Below the pieces are notes generated by a model, which saw only the letters and a list, made by a program, of their open reading frames with translations, did no database searches and was not told the origin of the DNA. A program made the position numbers and the translations under genes. From an uncultured Eubacteriales bacterium (GTDB lineage: Bacteria > Bacillota > Clostridia > Oscillospirales > Oscillospiraceae): DNA of 42,354 bases. The stretch covers positions 1 through 42,354 of the forward strand of contig UQZA01000020.1 of the NCBI GenBank assembly GCA_900545515.1, in the 5' to 3' direction. Positions 27,601 to 34,751 of the stretch are shown one piece after another (positions within the stretch are counted from its first letter, which is position 1; every line of letters starts with the position of its first letter).

Positions 27601-28846
27601 CTTTGGAGTTCTCCGCCCAATGCCCGGAGTTGCCGGCGGACATGACAACCATGGTGTCGCTGTCAGCCAGGCTGTTCAGGATATCCTGATAGGTCGTGTT
27701 GCGCGCAAAGCCGGGGTTGCCGGAACCCAATGACAGGTTCACCGAATCGCAGCCCAAAATAATCGCGTCTTCTATGGCGGCCATATAGTCGGAATCATAG
27801 GCGCCGCCGCCTTTGCCAAAGACCTTCATGGTAAGGATCTGGGCATCTGGGGCAACGCCCTGAACCTTGACCGTCTCCAAGGCACGGGAGAAGGAGCCGT
27901 CCCCGTTGGAGAGGAACGCATTGGCAGCTGCAATGCCCTCAACATGGGAACCGTGTTCACCGGCACTGTCATGATCATGGGTAATGTCCAGATCCTTATC
28001 TATGTAGTTGTAACCAAAAGGAATCTTGGCATTGACATAGAGCTGCCCGGCGTTCACCCCGGAAATGTTGAGAAGCTCCAGCTTCTCAGAAATCTCCCCC
28101 TGGTCCAGGAGGTTCAGACTGCCTGTGTACTCGTCTACCGGAATTTGATGCAATCCGGCTTGATACGCAATGCTATATTCATAGGCATCTGAAGCAAAGC
28201 TTTGATGATCCGTGTCGATGCCGGTGTCTATGACCGCAATCCGGGAACCTGCCCCGGTATAGCCGGCCGCCCAAGCGTTGCTGCTGCCAATCTGCAGGTG
28301 CGACGTTGCCATGTTGGGATCTGCCGTTTCCTCCGTATCCACAACACAGGGCTCATAGCGCGTCTCCACCACAACTTCTTTCACACCAGGCAGGCTCTGG
28401 ATGGCCTGGATCTGGCCATAAGGCACGTTGGCGGAAATGAGATTCGCCGCCAGGGTCAGGTTCCAGACAACGTCCAGCTTTTCTTCTGTCGCACGTTCAA
28501 TGGCGGCAGTCACATCGGCCTGGCTACTGCGCAAAGCGGCGCGATAAGACATGGCTGACGCATTTCCGGCAATGTCCATTGTGGAAAATCCCTCGTCAAG
28601 GGTGGATTTTTGGTCCAGAACAATAGAAACACGCACCAGATCGGTGTCCGCGTATTCCGGCTCATCCTGAATTTCGGCTGCAACGTCCTGCCGCAGTTCT
28701 GCAGAAACCGAGCCGCTGTCAACCTTTTGAAAGCGCAGAGCCTGGAGTTCCGGCTCTGTTCCATTGACCGGAAGCACCACACCCAGCAGCACGGCAGCGG
28801 TCAAAGCCAAGGAAAGCAGGCGTTTGATTCGATTCGTTTGTTTCAT
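21656..28846 (-). CDS. Giant S-layer-anchored subtilisin-like protease
   Basis: This is a secreted 2396-residue protein. Its order is: signal peptide (1-30, LLSLALTAAVLLGVVLP); inhibitor I9-like propeptide (~65-165); S8 catalytic domain with D207 (AVIDTGIDTDH), H298 (HGSHVEG), Asn in MSAGNSG (~404) and S654 (SGTSMASP), interrupted by a protease-associated insert (~470-560). A dockerin-like pair of calcium loops follows (DLDHDGDTDAGDAQ and DLNADGMINTYDA, ~820-875), then a beta-rich, propeller-like stretch (~1250-1500). Two bacterial Ig-like (Big_2) domains (~1520-1600 and ~1860-1950) are followed by a cohesin-like segment (~2015-2120). Two CxxC repeats (~2125-2205) and three SLH domains (~2215-2394) close the protein. 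All catalytic residues are present, so it is probably active and held on the cell wall. ATG at 28846 has GGAGGAGGA just upstream and starts a proper signal peptide; an ATG 30 bases earlier lacks a ribosome site. Confidence 0.95.
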   Translation of the reverse strand: MKQTNRIKRLLSLALTAAVLLGVVLPVNGTEPELQALRFQKVDSGSVSAELRQDVAAEIQDEPEYADTDLVRVSIVLDQKSTLDEGFSTMDIAGNASAMSYRAALRSSQADVTAAIERATEEKLDVVWNLTLAANLISANVPYGQIQAIQSLPGVKEVVVETRYEPCVVDTEETADPNMATSHLQIGSSNAWAAGYTGAGSRIAVIDTGIDTDHQSFASDAYEYSIAYQAGLHQIPVDEYTGSLNLLDQGEISEKLELLNISGVNAGQLYVNAKIPFGYNYIDKDLDITHDHDSAGEHGSHVEGIAAANAFLSNGDGSFSRALETVKVQGVAPDAQILTMKVFGKGGGAYDSDYMAAIEDAIILGCDSVNLSLGSGNPGFARNTTYQDILNSLADSDTMVVMSAGNSGHWAENSKAGAGYLYGDDVSFATSGSPGTYTNALNVASVDNIGFTGNYFSVADNPVFYTDSSANGYSNAPFTTLSGDYDYVWIDGFGTAEDFTALGDAVKGKIVFVSRGSTSFYQKHEAAANAGALACVVCNNQAGAINMDLSSSSATIPCVSITQADGAMIRLHSTPVYAGDQETVLYYTGKTNVSAEIDSVVYDTGDYTISDFSSWGVPGTLGIKPEITAPGGSIYSVNGVVPGGQAYETMSGTSMASPQVAGMAALIAQYIQENHLDEKTGLSPRQLGQSLLMSTAVPVMEDFGDGNGYYPVLRQGSGLANIGNALAADTYLLMEQDATASYADGKIKAELGDDPEKEGEYSFSFTVNNLSGRAQSYTMRGDFFTQDLFEDLGYTWLDTQTAALAANVTFTVDGKECKPSSRLDCDLDHDGDTDAGDAQVILNYAVGALEEMDPQADLNADGMINTYDAYLLLNSLETSVFTVPAGETAHVTVQITLPDAGKEQLDAKYVHGAYIEGYVYVSPITGAEGAVSPEHSIPVLAFYGNWTDASMYDKGTYASRLYGDETPTYTGVTATNFFTYGMEDSGTTHYQIGNPYGLEKEYPVDRLAISGNAILNRFQTSLIRNAAAIAAFVADDRGKVLEMSTVTNSLPSAYYYVNGGSWQNTTAGLSWNKRLASLDLVEGEKVTVGLVAVPEYYETSGDITKAQLTELVESGKLGAGAFQTTTMTVDCTAPEILGVYKDLSNGDLLVTARDNQYMAVNAVTNVSGTRSYGAKLPEQSEPGQTVTTRIPLDGAKLGRKCRILVADYAGNEAVFEVDNGSDGEEYAGMMFGFTFLHYSGLTTDTRGSDQNRWMSIDPEKVYYYNESDYGGTEDYSAINMQIVAAEYVDGYVYMATMDGDLYVAPHGEWESYELISHYFQYTDEDEIDDMAFNYADKKLYALDKSNHLYTIDLYSGEMEQVASITIVNPRNNSDSYRKLTMLTIDDDGNFYVVNSGGTGYTFLYRFTERDIVDGKIEDMTPVVNDANNRIGFYGTYGSLAWDHDKDVLYMIGSSSVLSSSASICITIDTQTGKGTRTNTTQANGQDVTRYGSRVQNTIYGLYIVPAKTSIIHPATDSSGITLDRTVVEGLIDTEFTLHEKVAPWNLDDKTVTWTTSNEAVATVDQNGKVTMLSSGEAVITATTNAEPNLTADCVVRVKKLDPVSLSALVYDRDENPYWADFYADNPAAWKAASEKTTEFIGGTWKGGYIYAHDGSNLYKVDADLFQVVQNCGPVAAAWQWSDAAPAPAIGDLFDAIIGVCNEGMYLEMVYPEEGNLSYWDMSWDVTSPMAAIAYAGSGTYDYVYYAKEYPDCPANFYYVMTEDGGLWTIVVLTFDDGESYVVDYDRLGSVPGIRLTGVSGITAGQYASMVYDPVTGYLMLSSYMEGEENNLYAIHPETLLATNLGSFGEKVWPVVSMYQYERATELTVKLNMTAADMDGNDSLNLTAKVVPAAYQKGVTWSTSNPSVATVDENGVVTAVAEGNAVITATSVDQNASGMAATATCNVTVRGLAAVDADREVPEFRMGTGTVSSSLVSFGTSHLAGQRADATPEAANVSGGSVNSTGTVQTDSIGETAEDEKTVTVEVTAKDAAGKDVASTNGLIAARYDVSHLTLQSVVVHADYQAVAQSDGTVKFAYADTGEIPAGSSVATLIFQVRSGVKTGVSILTEEVNALAPAYCETLEISYEHAHTEVRNGKEATCTEEGYTGDVYCTDCGQLVARGEVIPALGHKIELRNAKEATCTEAGYTGDEVCTRCGEVVKEGQVLPAHCFSRDFIDLDSSQWYHKYTDYVIERGLMNGMSQEKFAPNGILTRGQLVTILHRLAGSPTPTGASPFTDVKEGRYYTEAVSWAAEQGLAQGVTETRFVPEAPATREQLVTFLYRYAAMHGVDTAAGGSLSNFPDASSVSEYAQQPMLWAVQTGLLQGMDGRLAPKASATRAQTAAFLTRFCENILKGE
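22230..22470 (-). repeat. Two tandem ~123-bp coding repeats (CxxC modules)
   Basis: Two units of about 41 codons lie inside the protease gene. Each encodes a pattern of ATCTE, GYTGD, then CxxCG. An exact 22-bp stretch recurs at 22294-22315 and 22417-22438, 123 bases apart. The paired cysteines suggest small metal-binding or disulfide modules next to the SLH anchor. Confidence 0.75.
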
Positions 28847-29015
28847 ACGGTCCTCCTCCTCCAATTCTTGATCCATGTTTGAAAGCCTACCTCAGCCTCA
28901 AGCTGAGTGCTAAGAAATCCGTCCAAATCCGGACGTCCCCATCATCTTTCTCATAACTACTCAGGTCCTTTCTGATTTTTTGGCACTGAAGCAACGCCTC
29001 ACTTCGAGTGTCTGC
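28847..29015 (-). promoter_or_regulatory. Long 5' leader of the protease mRNA
   Basis: The predicted transcript has about 169 untranslated bases between the promoter and the ATG. It can form hairpins CTCAGC/GCTGAG (28891-28907) and CGTCC/GGACG (28920-28935). I do not recognise a known riboswitch class. No credible gene was seen in this gap. Confidence 0.4.
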
Positions 29016-29021
29016 TATTTC

Positions 29022-29050
29022 ATTTTACCACAGGGCAAAAAGAGAGTCAA
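29022..29050 (-). promoter_or_regulatory. Promoter of the protease gene
   Basis: On the minus strand TTGACT (29045-29050) and TAAAAT (29022-29027) are separated by exactly 17 bases, a near-consensus sigma-A promoter. Confidence 0.75.
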
Positions 29051-29165
29051 AAGTCCCGTTCGAGACCTAATGTCGTTTGCATTGAGAAGGTGCCGTTTCA
29101 TTAGAGATTACTTAGAAATCGTACAACAAAACCAGAATTTGAGCGTCTACCATCTGCCGTTCCAG

Positions 29166-29205
29166 AAAAAGCGGGAGACTGCTTCAACTCGTTGAGGCAG
29201 TCTCC
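29166..29205 (-). terminator. Intrinsic terminator of the XRE operon
   Basis: On the minus strand GGAGACTGCCTCAAC pairs with GTTGAAGCAGTCTCC (29174-29205; one mismatch or wobble, short loop). CGCTTTTT follows. It lies 30 bases after the stop of the XRE regulator gene. Confidence 0.85.
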
Positions 29206-29234
29206 TGAATCATCACAATCTATGCTTGAACAAA

Positions 29235-30200
29235 TCAGAGCTTTCCGTAAAGTCCGGGCTTCGTGTTCCCTCCGTTCCCCTGGCTTTTGGTTCCCCACTG
29301 CGTGGCAACTCCGTTTGTACCTAAGGGCGCAGGGAAAAATGCCCGCTCCCTGGTATCGTACCGCAACCAGGAGGCGCCTTGGGAAACCATCAGCTCCGAT
29401 CCAAAGTATAAAAATGGGATCAGGGCGTAACTTGCACTTGGCTGATATACCTTTAATTCGCCATCTGCAGATGAAAATCTCATAATCTTCAAGAAGTTCA
29501 GGTCATGCAGTTCCTCCAGAATTTCTTCCGCCTGTTCCTCAGAAATGCCCAGCTCCCTGGCCGCTTTGGAGGCGGTAAATCCCTCCCGGCTGTCTCCGTA
29601 AAGGAACAAAAGCATATCCAGCCTGTGGTCCCGGCTCAGAAGTTCAAACAGCTGAAGATAGGCGGCCCTGCTTTTCATGATGGAGGCAAAGCCATCCTCT
29701 GGTTCCGGCATCACAAGCAGATAGTGCAGATCTTTGGCAAAGGAGGCAGACATAATCCCAAGGTCCGAGGATACATGCACCAGGTAGGGCGGCGGCATTG
29801 CCGCCCCACGCCGGTCCACATTTTCGTGGGTATCCAGCATCCTGTGGAATTCCTCTCCTGGCTGCTCGCAAGAGTCCAGGGTAGCCTTCAAAATGGCATA
29901 GGCATAGTGATATGCTGCCTCAAACAGGTGGTCCTGGGGAATGCCTTGAAAGGCCTCGGTCAAAAGCTGCGGGATATCTGTATTCTGCCCACTGGGGATG
30001 CCATACAGCTGATCAATGGTCACATGCAGGGCACTGGCCAAAGTAGGCAGTATGGCCGCATCCGGCGCACCGCCCCGCTCCCACCGGGAAACTGCTTGGG
30101 TGGAGACGCTGATTTTCTCAGCCAAGGCGCTCTGGGTCAAGCCGGCCTTTTTCCGATAGTATGCAATCTGACTTCCCAATTGCTGAATTACTTCTGACAT
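29235..30200 (-). CDS. XRE-family transcriptional regulator
   Basis: This is a 321-residue DNA-binding protein. The N-terminal Cro/CI-type helix-turn-helix (about 8-62) reads QIAYYRKKAGLTQSALAEKISVSTQAVSRWERG, then LPTLASALHVTIDQLYG. The middle (about 75-200) is of unknown fold and could sense a ligand. A second helical, MarR/winged-helix-like segment (FTASKAARELGISEEQAEEILEELHDLNFLKIM, about 205-240) may also contact DNA or mediate dimerisation. I chose ATG at 30198-30200 (GGGGA upstream); the longer frame would overlap the ASKHA gene. It is the last gene of a four-gene operon and may regulate it. Targets cannot be told from the sequence. Confidence 0.88.
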   Translation of the reverse strand: MSEVIQQLGSQIAYYRKKAGLTQSALAEKISVSTQAVSRWERGGAPDAAILPTLASALHVTIDQLYGIPSGQNTDIPQLLTEAFQGIPQDHLFEAAYHYAYAILKATLDSCEQPGEEFHRMLDTHENVDRRGAAMPPPYLVHVSSDLGIMSASFAKDLHYLLVMPEPEDGFASIMKSRAAYLQLFELLSRDHRLDMLLFLYGDSREGFTASKAARELGISEEQAEEILEELHDLNFLKIMRFSSADGELKVYQPSASYALIPFLYFGSELMVSQGASWLRYDTRERAFFPAPLGTNGVATQWGTKSQGNGGNTKPGLYGKL

Positions 30201-30222
30201 ATCATTCCCCATCCAATCCCGG

Positions 30223-31737
30223 TCACAACAGTCCCCTTGCCATAAGCTTCTTCCGCACAGAGGGATACCGGGACAGATCCGTGTGGGGAATGGCTTTGGC
30301 GGCGGCCATGCGGTCGATGAAGTTGGCCACCTCACCGAATTGTACATATTCCATGGTGTCCAGAATCCGGTCCAGTCCGTCCCAGATTGTCCGGTCGCAC
30401 AGAAGCCGGCGGGCTCCCTCCAAAGAAGTGTTGCCTGCGCTCACAATCCGGTCTCTGGGCAGGTCCGGATACAGGCCAATGGTGACGGCGGACTCCTTGT
30501 CCAGGTAGGTGCCGAAGGCCCCGGCTACGAAGAACTTCCCCACCTGGTCCATGGGAACGCCCAAGGCGTCCAGCATATATTCCACCATGGTGTTGGCGGC
30601 CGCCTTGGTTTGGAGAAAGGCGTCGATGTCGCTTTGGTAAAAATACAGGCCGGGGGCATAGCAAACGGCCCATTCCCCATCCCGCTGCTCCAGGCCGCCG
30701 GATTCGGGGATCAGCTTCCCCCGCAGGTCCACCATACCGTTCAGGTAGAGCTGAGCAATCAGATCCACAATGCCGCTGCCGCACAGGCCGCGAGGTTCCC
30801 CGCCTCCCAGCACCGTCAGGTAGAACCGCCCCTTCTCCAGGCGGACGTAGCTCACTGCCCCTTCCACCGCCCGCATGCCGGTTTTCACCACGCCGCCTTC
30901 CAATGCAGGGCCTGCCGCACCGGCTCCTGCCATGAGAAACTCCCGGTTTCCCACCACCAGCTCGCCGTTGGTGCCAATGTCCAAAAAGACGCAAATCTCC
31001 GATTCCTGGGTTAAATTCGTGGCCACCAGGCCGCTGACGATGTCGCCTCCCAGATAATTGGCCCGGCAGGGGTAGCAGTACACATAGCCGTCCAAAGGAA
31101 GCCCCAGGTCCCGGGCTGGGTAAGGGTCAAAACGCATAGCCCGAGGGGCATAGGGAGAAGCAAAGACGCCAAACGCATCCAAGCCCAGGAGAAAGTGCAT
31201 CATGGTGGTGTTCCCCGCAACGGTCATGGCGCCGCAGCTGGCCACAGGATAGCCGCTTTTCCGCTCCAGGCCTTCCAGCACCTCCCGAAAGGAGGCCAGG
31301 GTCGCCTGGCGGATCTCTTCCAGGGCCGGGGCATTGTCCTTGCTGTAGAATACCCGGGTCAGAATGTCCTCTCCGAAAGCAATCTGCCGGTTGTAGGCGC
31401 TGTCCTGGCAGATGGTTTCACCAGTGGACAAATCCACCAGCCGCATACACACCGTGGTGCTTCCCAGGTCCACGCAGACGCCGTAATTTCGGTCCGCCGT
31501 ATTGCCGGGGGCAAGGCCTACCACCTCCCAGCACAGACCAGTCCAGGCCAACGTGACCGTCACTTGCCAGCCGGCGTCCCGGAGGATGGGATGCAGCTTT
31601 CTCATCACAGGCAGAGCCATCTGCACCTGCCCCAGGAACAGGGGAAGCGCATCTAAAATCCGCTGCTTTTCCGCCCGTGGGTCCTCCTCCGTAGGGGGGG
31701 GAAGCTGCAGAAACAGCTTTTGACATAGGGGTTCCAT
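30223..31737 (-). CDS. RACo-like ASKHA ATPase (DUF4445) without Fe-S domain
   Basis: These 504 residues belong to the ASKHA-domain proteins related to RACo/RamA, ATP-dependent activators that reduce Co(II) corrinoid proteins in methyl-transfer pathways. ATP-site motifs are visible: VCVDLGSTTVCMRLVDL (about 86-102), then VAGNTTMMHFLLG (~173), CVFLDIGTNGELVVGN (~250), LCGSGIVDLIAQL (~320), FFVAGAFGTYLD (~410) and SAGNTSLEGARRLL (~436). Canonical members begin with a [2Fe-2S] ferredoxin domain of about 90 residues. Here the protein starts in what looks like the linker, with no cysteine cluster. No corrinoid protein or methyltransferase gene is in the window. ATG at 31737 overlaps the previous stop by one base, with GGAGG seven bases upstream. 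The function is therefore only suggested by family. Confidence 0.85.
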   Translation of the reverse strand: MEPLCQKLFLQLPPPTEEDPRAEKQRILDALPLFLGQVQMALPVMRKLHPILRDAGWQVTVTLAWTGLCWEVVGLAPGNTADRNYGVCVDLGSTTVCMRLVDLSTGETICQDSAYNRQIAFGEDILTRVFYSKDNAPALEEIRQATLASFREVLEGLERKSGYPVASCGAMTVAGNTTMMHFLLGLDAFGVFASPYAPRAMRFDPYPARDLGLPLDGYVYCYPCRANYLGGDIVSGLVATNLTQESEICVFLDIGTNGELVVGNREFLMAGAGAAGPALEGGVVKTGMRAVEGAVSYVRLEKGRFYLTVLGGGEPRGLCGSGIVDLIAQLYLNGMVDLRGKLIPESGGLEQRDGEWAVCYAPGLYFYQSDIDAFLQTKAAANTMVEYMLDALGVPMDQVGKFFVAGAFGTYLDKESAVTIGLYPDLPRDRIVSAGNTSLEGARRLLCDRTIWDGLDRILDTMEYVQFGEVANFIDRMAAAKAIPHTDLSRYPSVRKKLMARGLL

Positions 31738-32582
31738 CACAATTCCTCCTGCTTTTCCGGTTCCTGTTGTTTGTCCATAAGCTGGGGAATGAATTGGCTG
31801 GCCAGTTTCCCCTTCCCCTGGGATTTCACGTAGAAAAAGCCGATCACGGAGAAGACCACCGCACCGATGAAGTTGACCAGCAGGTCGCTCATGGTATCAA
31901 TGAGGCCAATATCCAGATAGCCGCCCACCCCAAGGGGGGTCTGGGAGCCGTCGGAGTGAACCAGAATCACATCTGCAATGTCCTTCACATGAACCGGGAT
32001 ATTCCGCCCCTCCGGATGGAGGGTCACAGAATGAATGGCCTGCACAATGGTATCCTTCTGCATATCCTTAGCCATAAGGCTGTCCACGCCCCACTCAAAA
32101 AACTCCCACAGCACGCCAATGGTCATGGAAAAGCAAAAGGCCATGACCGCCATGTAAAAGGGGGACAGACGCAGCATCACCCGCTTGTCCCGGTTCAGGA
32201 TATTGACCAGAGAGAAGCCCACGGCGGCAAAGAGGAAGCCATTGAGGGTGTGCAAAATGTCGTCCCAGAACGGGATGATCACATAATACTCCTGGATTTC
32301 GCCCAAAATTTCAGCGGCATAAATAAAGAAAAGTATGATAATCTCCAGGGTGTCCGGCAGATCAATGTGGAGCCGCCGTTCAATGAGAGAGGGAATGGTA
32401 AAGAGAATCAGGGCCAAAATGCAGGTGTAAACATTTTCAAAATTGCCATTGAACGCCTGGGCCACCAGCGTCCCCACCACAGACAGCCGCAGCAGCACAG
32501 ACACCGTCACCACCAGCTTTTTATTCTGGATATGGCGGTACTCAATGTTAAACCAGTTCCGGGATTTCTTATTTTCTTTCAT
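31737..32582 (-). CDS. DUF2238-type membrane protein
   Basis: This 281-residue polytopic membrane protein has about six hydrophobic segments: around LVVTVSVLLRLSVVGTLVA, VYTCILALILFTIPSLI, LEIIILFFIYAAEILG, LNGFLFAAVGFSLV, FYMAVMAFCFSMTIGVLWEFFEW and LLVNFIGAVVFSVIGFFYV. The polar HTLNGF and ...WEFFEWGVD elements between helices resemble the YjdF/DUF2238 family, whose function is unknown. The C-terminus is charged and cytoplasmic-looking (MDKQQEPEKQEEL). I chose the ATG at 32580-32582: GGAGG lies six bases upstream. It follows the small membrane protein gene by 18 bases. Confidence 0.82.
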   Translation of the reverse strand: MKENKKSRNWFNIEYRHIQNKKLVVTVSVLLRLSVVGTLVAQAFNGNFENVYTCILALILFTIPSLIERRLHIDLPDTLEIIILFFIYAAEILGEIQEYYVIIPFWDDILHTLNGFLFAAVGFSLVNILNRDKRVMLRLSPFYMAVMAFCFSMTIGVLWEFFEWGVDSLMAKDMQKDTIVQAIHSVTLHPEGRNIPVHVKDIADVILVHSDGSQTPLGVGGYLDIGLIDTMSDLLVNFIGAVVFSVIGFFYVKSQGKGKLASQFIPQLMDKQQEPEKQEEL

Positions 32583-32600
32583 GGAGTACCTCCAAAGCAA

Positions 32601-32945
32601 CTAAAAGCCAAATTGATTCAGAAGCTGGATCAAAAACGGCAGAACCAACGTGATCACCGAAATGAGCCAGGGATAGAACACCTTCCTGGAAGCAGCCATG
32701 AAAATGAGGCTGAGGCCAGTCACCAGAAGAGGGCCAAACACAGCCTGCTGCCTGCTCACCAGCAGCGAAAAGGTCCCTTCCGTGGACAAAAACAAGCCCA
32801 CGCGCTCCGGCAGAACCGAAGCATTCCGGCACGCCAGAACAATGGCCGTGACAATCACCGGAATTGCCAGAAATACCTTCCGAAAGCAAAAAACAAACTG
32901 CCACGCAGAGCGCAGAAACGCCCCAATGGACCGCATCGTCTTCAT
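32601..32945 (-). CDS. Small membrane protein, first gene of operon
   Basis: This 114-residue protein has about three hydrophobic helices: VFLAIPVIVTAIVLACRN, FGPLLVTGLSLIFMAAS and YPWLISVITLVLPFLIQLL. A basic, amphipathic N-terminus (MKTMRSIGAFLRSAWQF) precedes them. No family is recognised. ATG at 32943-32945 has GGAGG eight bases upstream, and longer frames lack this. A near-consensus promoter lies about 45 bases upstream. Its pairing with the DUF2238 gene suggests a joint membrane function. Confidence 0.78.
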   Translation of the reverse strand: MKTMRSIGAFLRSAWQFVFCFRKVFLAIPVIVTAIVLACRNASVLPERVGLFLSTEGTFSLLVSRQQAVFGPLLVTGLSLIFMAASRKVFYPWLISVITLVLPFLIQLLNQFGF

Positions 32946-32985
32946 GGACAGATCCTCCAGTTTCTGTAAAATACAAGCTCCAATC

Positions 32986-33014
32986 ATGATAGCACATTCC
33001 GACATAAAGTGCAA
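32986..33014 (-). promoter_or_regulatory. Promoter of the membrane/ASKHA/XRE operon
   Basis: On the minus strand TTGCAC (33009-33014) and TATCAT (32986-32991) are separated by exactly 17 bases. Confidence 0.75.
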
Positions 33015-33068
33015 CCGGGGTTTCGTCTACTTGACACATACCTGCCCTGTCTCTTCACTCCCCCGCAA

Positions 33069-33097
33069 TTGACGAAAGGGGGCAGATGTGATATTCT
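33069..33097 (+). promoter_or_regulatory. Promoter of the carboxypeptidase gene
   Basis: TTGACG (33069-33074) and TATTCT (33092-33097) are separated by 17 bases, about 31 bases before the start codon. A perfect TTGACA at 33031 lacks a matching -10. Confidence 0.7.
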
Positions 33098-33128
33098 ATA
33101 GAAAATTGCTGTTTGAAAGGGGATTATT

Positions 33129-34637
33129 ATGAAATATACCAGCGTTTCAGCCGCGTTGGAGGCTTTGCGGGCTGTGGAAAGCAAGCTGTCCGCCTATCAC
33201 CATGCTATGGGAGTTCTATTCCTGGATGCCGCCACAGCCGCGCCGAAGGGCTCCGCCCAGGGGCGGGGGCAGACCATGGCCATGCTCAGTGAGACCGTGT
33301 ATGCGCTAAATGCCGACCCGGAAAACGAAGCCCTCCTGTCTTATTTGGAGGCCCATCTTCAGGAGCTGGACCCAGTGGACCGGCGAAAGGTTGAGCTGTT
33401 CCGAAAGTCTTACAACCAGATTTCCAAAATTCCGCCCCAGGAGTACATCGAATATGACGTGCTTCTCAACGACGCCCAGGCGGTTTGGGAGCAAGCCAAA
33501 AATACCGATGACTTCGCGCTTTTTGCCCCATATCTGGAGAAAATTGTAGGGTTTAATCAAAAATTTGCCGGATATTACAATCCCAGTCTGCCACCCTACG
33601 ACGCTCTGCTGAACGAATATGAGGAAGGGCTCACTGTCGAAACCCTGGACCGTTTCTTTGCGCAGCTCCGGGAAGTCCTGGTTCCCCTCCTGGCCAAGGT
33701 CACAGCTGCGGAGCCCATTGATGATAGCTTCCTGCACCAGCTCTATCCCATGGAGCAGCAGCACCAGCTGTCTGATTACATCATGTCCGTCCTGGGCATC
33801 GACCGGAATTATTGCGCCATCGCCGAATCGGAGCACCCCTTTACTTCGGGCTTTCACAACAAGGACGTCCGTATCACCACCCATTACTACGAGCAGGAGC
33901 CGGTCTTCTCCCTTTACTCCGTCATCCATGAGGGTGGCCATGCCATCTACGAAATGGGCTGCGAGGACCGGTACAACCACACCTTCCTGGCAGGCGGGGC
34001 CTCCATGGGAATTCACGAGAGCCAAAGTCGGTTTTTTGAAAACATCATCGGCCGCTCCGAGCCCTTCCTCACTTACATATTCCCGAAGCTGGTCCAGCTA
34101 TTCCCCCGGCAGCTGGAGGGCGTGGATGCCCATATGTTCTGGAAGGCAGTCAACAAGGCCAGTCCCTCCCTCATCCGGACCGAGGCAGATGAGCTGACAT
34201 ACTGCATGCACATTATGGTCCGGTACGAACTGGAAAAGCAGCTCATCGCCGGAACCCTGGCTGTCCGGGATGTACCGGAAGCATGGAACCAGCTGTACCG
34301 GGAGTACCTGGGCGTGGAGGTCCCCAACAACCGCATGGGCTGCCTACAGGATTCCCACTGGTCCGGCGGCAGCATCGGCTACTTCCCCTCCTACGCCCTG
34401 GGCAGCGCTTACGGTCCCCAAATGCTGGCAGCCATGGAAGCCGAGATGGGAAGCATCTGGGAGGATGTGGCCAAAGGCGACCTCTCCAAGGTCAAAGCTT
34501 GGCTCCACAACCACATCCACCGCCACGCTCGCCTCTACAGCCCCGGCACCCTGTTTGAAATGGCCTGCGGGAAGTTTGATGCAAAATACTATACGGACTA
34601 CTTGACGGAAAAATACACGAGGCTGTATAACCTGTAA
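33129..34637 (+). CDS. Carboxypeptidase Taq (M32 metallopeptidase)
   Basis: This is a cytoplasmic zinc-dependent carboxypeptidase of 502 residues, the normal M32 length. The zinc site is HEGGHAIYE with H267, E268 and H271. The third ligand E297 lies in the family motif GIHESQSRFFEN. Other M32 features are FTSGFHNKDVRITTHYYE before the active site and IRTEADELTYCMHIMVRYELE and GYFPSYALGSAYG after it. The N-terminus is helical (YTSVSAALEALRAVESKL). AAAGGGG precedes the ATG and a good promoter lies upstream, so it is transcribed alone. A GC-rich hairpin follows. Confidence 0.95.
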   Translation: MKYTSVSAALEALRAVESKLSAYHHAMGVLFLDAATAAPKGSAQGRGQTMAMLSETVYALNADPENEALLSYLEAHLQELDPVDRRKVELFRKSYNQISKIPPQEYIEYDVLLNDAQAVWEQAKNTDDFALFAPYLEKIVGFNQKFAGYYNPSLPPYDALLNEYEEGLTVETLDRFFAQLREVLVPLLAKVTAAEPIDDSFLHQLYPMEQQHQLSDYIMSVLGIDRNYCAIAESEHPFTSGFHNKDVRITTHYYEQEPVFSLYSVIHEGGHAIYEMGCEDRYNHTFLAGGASMGIHESQSRFFENIIGRSEPFLTYIFPKLVQLFPRQLEGVDAHMFWKAVNKASPSLIRTEADELTYCMHIMVRYELEKQLIAGTLAVRDVPEAWNQLYREYLGVEVPNNRMGCLQDSHWSGGSIGYFPSYALGSAYGPQMLAAMEAEMGSIWEDVAKGDLSKVKAWLHNHIHRHARLYSPGTLFEMACGKFDAKYYTDYLTEKYTRLYNL

Positions 34638-34652
34638 CGGGAATCCCTCGGC

Positions 34653-34704
34653 GGCCTGCCCCAGGACAGACAAAGGCTTTGCTCCCGGGGCAGGCCACTT
34701 TCTC
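34653..34704 (+). terminator. Hairpin after the carboxypeptidase gene
   Basis: GGCCTGCCCC (34653-34662) pairs with GGGGCAGGCC (34687-34696) around a 24-base loop. ACTTTCTC follows, so the T-run is weak. Confidence 0.6.
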
Positions 34705-34722
34705 ATAAATCTACATAAGACG

Positions 34723-34751
34723 TTGATTTTTGACAGGCAATATAGTACAAT
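34723..34751 (+). promoter_or_regulatory. Promoter of the hsd locus
   Basis: TTGATT (34723-34728) and TACAAT (34746-34751) are separated by 17 bases. The hsdM ATG follows 64 bases later with GGAGGT just before it. Confidence 0.65.

Noticed and set aside
28847..28876. ATG at 28876 as the protease start
   Set aside because: It would add acidic residues before the signal peptide and has no ribosome site; the GGAGGAGGA lies between it and the 28846 ATG.
33031..33059. Perfect TTGACA upstream of the carboxypeptidase gene
   Set aside because: No acceptable -10 at 16-18 bases; the TTGACG/TATTCT pair at 33069-33097 is better placed.
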